Positions 57,540 through 64,000 of a stretch of 64,000 nucleotides of DNA are shown here, piece by piece. Made by a program: the position numbers and the translations under genes. Position 1 is the first letter of the stretch. Every line of letters begins with the position of its first letter. The notes beneath the pieces were generated by a model. That model was not told the origin of the DNA, did not search any database, and saw nothing but the letters and a program-made list of their open reading frames with translations. The stretch comes from Culex pipiens pallens (Eukaryota > Arthropoda > Insecta > Diptera > Culicidae): positions 75,156,201-75,220,200 of the forward strand of contig NC_068938.1 of assembly GCF_016801865.2 (NCBI RefSeq). The letters are read 5' to 3'.

Positions 57540-58235
57540 ACATAAGGGTGGTCAAAATCCGAGCTTCCTGTGGGCTACCCCCTCAAATTTTTTGAAGGGT
57601 TAAAATGGATGAAAGTAAAAATAATTATGCATGTTTTTATTGTGAAATTGACTCAGAAACACAAATTTGATTAAAATTATTACCAAAAAAAATGAAATCT
57701 CTATTGGTCCCCGAGCAAAAATTTACAGCCAAAAAATTCACTAAAAGAAAAAGTGTCTATTTTTTGTGTTAATCTGCCTTATCCAAAGCGTTATCAGCCT
57801 CAGATAGTAGTCCCAAATGTTCCCTATAAGCTCCAGGTTGAATCGAGTTGATATCTGGATGGAACACTTTTATCTTTGAGTTTGAAAATTATGCTATTTT
57901 TTCACTAAAATGCCAATAACTCCCTTTAGATTTAACTGATTGGAATGCTTCACCTCGCATTTTGTTGCATTTTTCCAGCCCTTTCAGTTGCATTTTGAAT
58001 ATTTAAATTTGATTGAATTTGTCTAAGCTACAGCCTTTTTAAGATTTTTGACGTTTTTGAACCATAAAACTTTGTGTCCCGATTTGCCCCACTTCCCGTT
58101 GTCCTAGAGTGCTCATATTTTGGCCTGATGCTAGTTTTGTATGTACAAACAACTCCTAAAAATTTCATGCAGATTGGTGAGGTCGACGCGTGATGGCAAT
58201 GCTTTGCTCGTGGACTCGCTCTTAATATTAATATG
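57540..58235. repeat. Repeat family F2, copy 2
   Basis: Colinear with 3885-4100 plus 5830-6215, and so reveals the empty site of the element at 4104-5825. The left arm of the F2 foldback is missing. Confidence 0.8.
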
Positions 58236-59325
58236 GCGCAGTTTACCCACAAACACGGATGGGCCACATACATTTGTGGTATGGCTTTAAGATGAAAATG
58301 CTGAAAAAAACTCAAGAGAAAAATTAATTTCGATAGGTTTTACCTGGGTGCTGAATAGTGGTTCGCAAAACGGCCTCAATTTTTAACTGTCAAAGCGGAA
58401 CCAATTCACTGTTCGCCAAAAGTAGAGAGTATTGTTATCGATTATTAAAAGTTGTTTTTTTTTTCAAGAATGAAAAAATAGGCTTTTTAGGACCTGGAGT
58501 TGAAGTCATAAAATTTAAAAAAAAATTTAAGGCGAGCTCGCAATTTTTTTATGATTATGAATATAAGTTGTTTATGAAGTCGATGCGGTTGTATCCATCC
58601 AGAAGCTGTCTTAATCTTAATTTGATTCTGTTTGAAAACTTGCTGGTTAGTAAAAATCTTCTCTTTTTGTTGGATCAGCTTCGCTTGAATTAGCGATGAT
58701 TTTCGCTGGATCAGGAAGAGCTGTAGGATTCCAAAATCAGCCAGGGAGCTCTGTGACCTCGCAGAATGACACTCTCTCCGCAGTTCTTCGTAATCCGTAA
58801 AAAAGAAAAACCTCTTCTAACAAACAGAAACTTAAAAACACAAATCATTTTCCAGCAAAACGTTCAAAAAAGTTAGCCAAAATAAAACACAAGCAACTGA
58901 TTACAAACAGCTCATTTGCCAGTAAGAAAAAAGTCATGCTTGTGCTTGAACAGCTTCCTACTTTGTAGATGTAAACAAAGTTGGATCATTCGAAAATCAC
59001 GTTACGCATTCTCTCTATTCATCACCCAGGGTTTTACACGAATTACTTTTTTTATAAAACATTTTTTTTACTGCTATGATGTCACTGAACTCAAAATTTG
59101 ATAAAATAATTTAAAAAATTGTTAAAAAACACATTTTTTCCGTAAGTTTATAATCAAGTTTGTAACCATTCAATAATCGAACTTCTGATAGTCTAGGATT
59201 TGATAATATAGCTTGGATTGTATAAATAATAAGTCAAACATAGAAAAAAATTAGTTCAAAGTATAATCACATCAAATACCGAAACGAATTTTGACGAAAC
59301 TTTTTTTTTGATAATGTCATTTTAC
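58236..59325. other. Intergenic DNA, nothing firm
   Basis: AT-rich; the 111-codon frame at 58358-58693 is low-complexity Phe/Lys/Leu and not convincing. Confidence 0.4.
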
Positions 59326-59458
59326 ATTGCAAATTAGCCACTTTTACCTTCAACCACGCCGCCTAATAAATGCTCCCGTTGAAGCGCGACCGTGGTCACA
59401 ATTTACGACGTTGGCGCGCGGTATTATGCTAATAGACTCATTAAAAGTATGTGGTTCG

Positions 59459-59680
59459 ATGAATTATCATGCTAAAACAGTAAACAAAAATCTTTTGCCA
59501 TGCATCTTCTTTTCCCTTCTCGTGCTGCTGCTGCTGTTGCAACTCACGGTAAACTACCCGATGTCGGCATGTACTCAATGGGATGATAAATTTCCTACCC
59601 CAGAATGCAAAAAAAAAACGAGTGCGTACCCTGCCAGGCAGAACTCGTTCTTCGGCAGGCTGGCCCTGGAGGCTCAATGA
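59459..59680 (+). CDS. Possible small secreted peptide (73 aa), unproven
   Basis: From the internal ATG, the frame opens with a short polar stretch and the strongly hydrophobic segment LLPCIFFSLLVLLLLLQLTV. A plausible signal-peptidase site (PMSA) follows, then a polar tail with two Cys. It lies in a unique, balanced block. An unspliced 5' exon of a larger gene is also possible. Part of the Leu run comes from a CTG repeat, which weakens the case. No homologue is recognised. Confidence 0.25.
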   Translation: MNYHAKTVNKNLLPCIFFSLLVLLLLLQLTVNYPMSACTQWDDKFPTPECKKKTSAYPARQNSFFGRLALEAQ

Positions 59681-61575
59681 ACCGAAAAAGTATCGAGGCT
59701 AATTTATGCACTTTTATGCGGCCAACATCCAGTAGCGAGACGCTGTGTGACGGTTCATTAAATCTAATAAATAATACAATGTCATTATCAAATTTTTCAA
59801 ATTCCCCCAACTCTTCAGCGAGACGGGGAGCGCAACGTGGAAGCAACAGTTTCGCATTTATCACACTGGCAGACCATAATTCACTACCGCAAAGTGGTTA
59901 TCGGTGGGTTACAAACGAGTCGGATAGTTTTTCCTAAATCCGTGCCATTTTTTGTGCTGTTTACCGGCTCAGACACGTGCACTCCAGGACCGATAAGAGC
60001 AAAGGTAACATTACTCTGGGCAACTGCTTGGACGGAATATCAATTGAGCAATTCTGTACGTTTTCGTAAATCGACTTTTCATTGTATTTTTAAGTCGTAT
60101 TGCATAATTGGTTTGTCCATACAAGTCTCCACACAAATTTGGTGCCTGTCCATAGAAAAGTAATATGCGAATATTCCAAAATTTGAATCTTGAGAAGGGA
60201 TTTTCTGATCGATTTGGTTTCTTCGATTATTTGAATGAATGATTAATAAAAAAAAAAGAATGCTGGTAATTTCTTGTGGTTTGTAAAATAAATTTCAAAC
60301 CCCACAATCCGTTCTTATCTGTTATTATTTATGACTTCATCATGTAAGCTTTAATCACAAACGCCACAAATGGGTTTCATTTAACCCGACCCTCCTGGTC
60401 CTGGTAGGGGTCAGATTGACTGCTGCTGCTGTTGCGGACAGGACGTTTAGAAAACAACCACGTGCACGTGTCATTCTTGGTCATCCTGACACAAACACAC
60501 TTACACCCACACTGGGGCTAAGCTCCCCCCGGATGACACAAACAGAGACCAATTTGCAGAAACCACGAAATAAACTACCGGTTTGGGTATCGTTTCCACC
60601 CGCTTGATGGCCATCTGAGTTGGGCCCCCAAATGGTCTCCCAGGCCCTTTTTAATGGATTGAATGTGGTTAGTGTCGAAACCGATTCAATCAAAAAATCA
60701 TTCCCAGCCTGGAAATCCATTCCAACGTCAACACAGGCGACCCGGTTGGAGGGTTGTCATCCGGCCGGGTTGTGGCCGATAAAGGGTGATGCCACCGATA
60801 AGCGATGGCCGGCGGTGGTTGGTTGGATTTAAACGAAACATTTCCGCAATGGGATCTGGGCTGGGGTCTGGTGGTTGTTGCGGATGCATCTGAATTAGAG
60901 GAATGAGCTGGAATTGGGTCGAAATGGATACTTGTTTTGGTTTTTTAATTGAAGCGCACATTAAATAAAGGGAAAAGGTATATTTTTGTGCTCGCTGTGA
61001 GGTAGAATGTTATTTTATTACAATTCCATACTTTACCCTTAACATGCCATATTTGTACTCTTTGCGAAGCAAACTTTAAATCATTGGACTGAAATCATGG
61101 CAAGAATAAAAGTTGACGTGATTAAAATCATTTTCTTTCAGCTTTGTTGGGAAATCAACTTCATATTAAGGCAATGACGAAAGGGATATTTTTCAGAATG
61201 AATAACACCGAAGCATTGAGTTTAGTTGTCCAAACCGTAATAAAATTATTGTTAGCCATAAAGTCTCCAAGTTTTTTCTGTCATTTCCTATTTTATTCGC
61301 TATAGAGTATGCACCACCACAGGCCATTATTATGATCTTCACCATCACAAAAGAGCCGTTTAATATAATGTAACCAATATACTTTCTGTTTCACGCTCAA
61401 TTGTTAAAGATCAATTTTAGTGTATTTTTTTATTGCAAAACATCAATGGATCATTTGAAAGAATTGAAAGCGTTTTTTTCTTTCGAGATAAGCCACTCCT
61501 TCAAAATAATAGTAGTTTTTTTCTTTTCCTTAAAAAATGTTTTAATTACGTTTATAAAATTTATCGTTTTACGTC
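59681..61575. other. Unique intergenic DNA, partly balanced composition
   Basis: 59800-60010 and 60370-60960 are non-repetitive and balanced; 60100-60235 is a fragment of F1. Short overlapping frames (for example 59837-60163 +, 60481-60720 -) have no recognisable domains. Confidence 0.35.
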
Positions 61576-61768
61576 CTTTTGAAATGTTAGTCTTGATTTA
61601 GAAAAATTTAAAAAAAATGTTTTCGAAAAGATCGAAAATGTCACGAATGTTTTACATTATAACATTGAAAATCGGACCATTAGTTGCTGAGATATCGACA
61701 TTAGAAAATTGTGGGTTGTTTGGGTGAGACGTAAAAACCTCATTCTTTCTATTTTTAAATCTTTTCTT

Positions 61769-62083
61769 ACCTGCCGTAACAAGGTGAAGCAATTCCTGGC
61801 CCTTGGGGAGCTGATGATCAAGCACATCTATAAAGGATAAAAAACTGTGATCTAGTTTTAAGCTTTCTCTATCTCTATCCCCTTTCCCTTGTAATTTTAG
61901 TAAGTTTTTTTCTTAATTTTTCTTTCTCTTGGTGTCACCTTTATTTACAAGCAATAATTGTTCCAAAATGGATTATGATGTAACACACAGCTGTAAGGAA
62001 CTCCAAAACTCTGTTATGTACCTCAAAAGAACTTATTGTATCTTGATTATTTACCAATAAAACCGAATTGAAAATTGAAATTG
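61769..62083 (+). mobile_element. 5'-truncated LINE 3' end, 12-bp target duplication
   Basis: AAATCTTTTCTT occurs at 61757-61768 and 62084-62095. The first 66 bases read as the tail of an ORF ending NKVKQFLALGELMIKHIYKG and stop. A ~230-base 3' UTR with AATAAA and a tail of ATTGAA-type repeats follows. This is the structure of a non-LTR retrotransposon copy; the clade (jockey/I-like) is only suggested by the tail. Confidence 0.85.
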
Positions 62084-62660
62084 AAATCTTTTCTTGGCAA
62101 TATCTCAGCAACTAAAGGTCGTATCAACAAAGTTCAAAAAGCAAAATATGGAGAATTTTCTCAGCTTTTCAAAAATATTTGTTTCAAGTGTAAGCAAAAA
62201 TGGGCACTAATTTTAAAAATGGAATAACTGCGACTATTTTCAAAAAAGTTACCTAAAAATTGTTATATCTTGGAAACGGTGTACTTTATCCAAATTTCAC
62301 TAGAGTACTTTTTGATCGCAAATTCAATTTTTCGGAAAATAAAGTTGAAAAGTTTTTGCGACCAATGTTTCAATTTTTTTACAAAAACAGTATTGATTCA
62401 AAAATGTGTAACTAGGTCAAAGATTTATTGCACATTCTGTGAATTTCTGAAAAATTGGCATTTGATGTCCCCTAAAACATAGCAGAACATATAAGGTTTT
62501 TTGAAATTCAAGTATGAGTGACAAAAGTTGAATACAAAAATCAGCATTTTTTTACAGTCTGTCATTGTCACCTACAACTTTGCTGAAGACACCAAATGGA
62601 TCAAAAAAGTCCTTTAAAAGATATATTTTTTTTAATTTTCATAAATAATTTTTTCATCTG

Positions 62661-62956
62661 AAAAAAAATCATATAATTCACTCGGGACTCGAACTGACGA
62701 CCTTTGGATTGTGAGTCCAACTGCCTACCAGCGACTCCACCGAGGCAGGACCCAGGGAGACGACTCCTACACCTGGATTGAGCTAACGACCTAATCTCTA
62801 GGTTAGACCGGGGCCAACATTTACTTCCCGTCCGACGGAAGGCGTGATCAGACAAATCTCGTCTCGAAAAATGCCACCAAGACCGTCTGGGATCGAACCC
62901 AGGCCGACTGGGTGAGAGGCAACCACGCTTACCCCTACACCACGGTTCCCGACGAA
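62661..62956 (-). mobile_element. Dimeric tRNA-related SINE
   Basis: On the minus strand, head 1 is Glu-CTC-like: GTGGTGTAGGGGTAAGC as A box region, CTCTCAC loop, and B box GGTTCGATCCC. A linker follows, then a second tRNA-like module with B box GTTCGAGTCCC. CATCTG flanks it at 62655-62660 and 62957-62962. The plan of two tRNA modules joined by a spacer parallels Twin SINEs described from Culex pipiens, though the tRNA types seem to differ. Confidence 0.8.
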
Positions 62957-63110
62957 CATCTGCCAAATTTGTTTGAAAAAATATAAGAACAAACTATTGA
63001 TGCAAAATGGCTTCTATGGGCATACCGAAGGCACTAAAAAAGTTTCAGTCGGATTAAAAGATACAAAAAATCGAATTACCGAGATCTCTGTGAATTGCTC
63101 ATTAGTGAAA

Positions 63111-64000
63111 AATTGTTTTTTTTTCAGTGTTCTTGGCATATTTTGAACTGACGATAAAAAATGAAAGTTTTGTGCTTTTTTGTTTAGCTCAATAAAAATA
63201 ATTTCTAAATTTTTATTTTAAGAAAAATACAATCAATTATTGCTTACTCTTTATAAAGGTCCTATGTGCTTATGAAATTCATGGCACATAGGTTGTTTTG
63301 AAAAAGAAATTTAGAATTTAAATTGATCTATAAATTGTTTGGCTTGGTTTTATTTTTGAATTATTTTTCGCAAAGAGCAGAAAATTTCAGAATTCATTTT
63401 AGAAAATGAAATCAACAGGTCATCCCTAAGTTTTGAAAATATTTCAGGTTGAAACAATGAAATATTTTTAATTGTTAAAAAGAAGAAAAATATGTTTTAT
63501 GAATTCATAAATATCATGATATTTTTAAAGTAACATAACTTTGAAAATGTTTTAAGTTTTTTGTAAAACTTTTTTTTCAAAATATTGGCTTGACAATATT
63601 TTACAAAGGCTTGACATTTGTTTTGCCTCCCCCTCGACTTCAACTAGAATCGAGGGACTACAATGTTCATTGAAATTTTTACTGGCTTTATTGGGAATAT
63701 TAATGATTGTGTAAAAACGATACTTTTAAAATTGTTTTTTTTTTCTTCAACATAACCTACAACTTTGCTGAAGACTTCAAATCGACAAGATAATCCCTTC
63801 CCGAGATACAGATTATTGACAATTTACATATCTGATTAAAAATGATTTTTGTCTGGATTTTTTAATTTTCCTTCAATTTTCAAATTAATTTTCTCACATC
63901 ACAACTTATCTCCGTCTGACGCACACAGTATGAAATTATTCAACTGTTTCTTCTGGCAGCCTCAGTTTTCCATGCAAATCGAAGCTTTTATTGTATATGC
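63111..64000. other. AT-rich intergenic DNA with an F1 fragment (63740-63850)
   Basis: The 'cctacaactttgctgaagac' block typical of F1 is present; otherwise nothing is recognised up to the window edge. Confidence 0.45.

Larger units (their letters stand above)
61576..63110. repeat. Repeat family F1, copy 4, split by a LINE tail and a SINE
   Basis: Homology to F1 runs 61576-61768, 62084-62660 and 62957-63110. The two interruptions are delimited by target duplications. Confidence 0.75.

Overview
This is eukaryotic nuclear DNA, most likely from a culicine mosquito (Culex-like). That assignment is an inference. It rests on AT-rich noncoding DNA with GC-rich exons, short GT-AG introns, a neprilysin and a clip/gd-type serine protease of insect character, tRNA-derived dimeric SINEs, and many TA-flanked MITEs. 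No bacterial, viral or CRISPR signals were seen. Only two host protein genes can be supported, both on the + strand.

Gene 1 is a neprilysin-family M13 zinc metallopeptidase with coding span 31278-44228 in five exons (795 aa). A 12-nt first coding exon is separated by a ~10 kb intron from four compact exons at 41351-44228. Gene 2 is a secreted S1A serine protease with two protease domains (48059-52920, five exons, about 552 aa). The first domain keeps the catalytic triad (H86, D139, S236); the second has lost it and is a pseudoprotease. A 1.4 kb octamer satellite sits in its third intron.

The rest is repeat-rich, and the window is unusually readable as a stratigraphy of insertions. (a) Three families of long foldback repeats, called F1, F2 and F3 here, have arms of hundreds of bases. 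F1: 93-1972, 22062-23050, 25575-26760, 61576-63110. F2: 3649-6215, 57540-58235. F3: 14845-15870, 28010-29090, 51118-52250. (b) Many TA-flanked Tc1/mariner- or pogo-like foldbacks and MITEs were delimited to the base, for example 4104-5825, 11720-12681, 17603-18832, 45076-45818 and 55191-57403, plus a hAT-like element (19354-20487) carrying a nested element with 9-bp direct repeats. (c) Retroposons with target-site duplications include a SINE at 4646-4866 whose empty site survives in the opposite arm of the host palindrome. They also include retroposons sharing a (GATTA)n 3' module (6279-6760, 11964-12654, 28178-28292), a 5'-truncated LINE tail (61769-62083), and dimeric tRNA SINEs (13878-14125, 62661-62956). 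(d) Four kilobase-scale simple satellites have 8-, 8-, 9- and 8-bp units: GATTTAAA at 34266-36816, CGACTTGA at 40600-41190, CAACAAGAA at 47041-47735 and AAACTTTT at 49466-50890.

The strongest candidates for something undescribed are four. One is a perfect 107-bp-armed palindrome at 15308-15529 carrying a hammerhead-ribozyme-like core in each arm. Another is a 691-bp composite retroposon with two convergent tRNA-like heads. A third is the shared (GATTA)n 3' module joined to different 5' heads. The last is the set of octamer satellites concentrated in the introns of both host genes. All boundaries come from reading the sequence by eye; no alignments or database searches were run.
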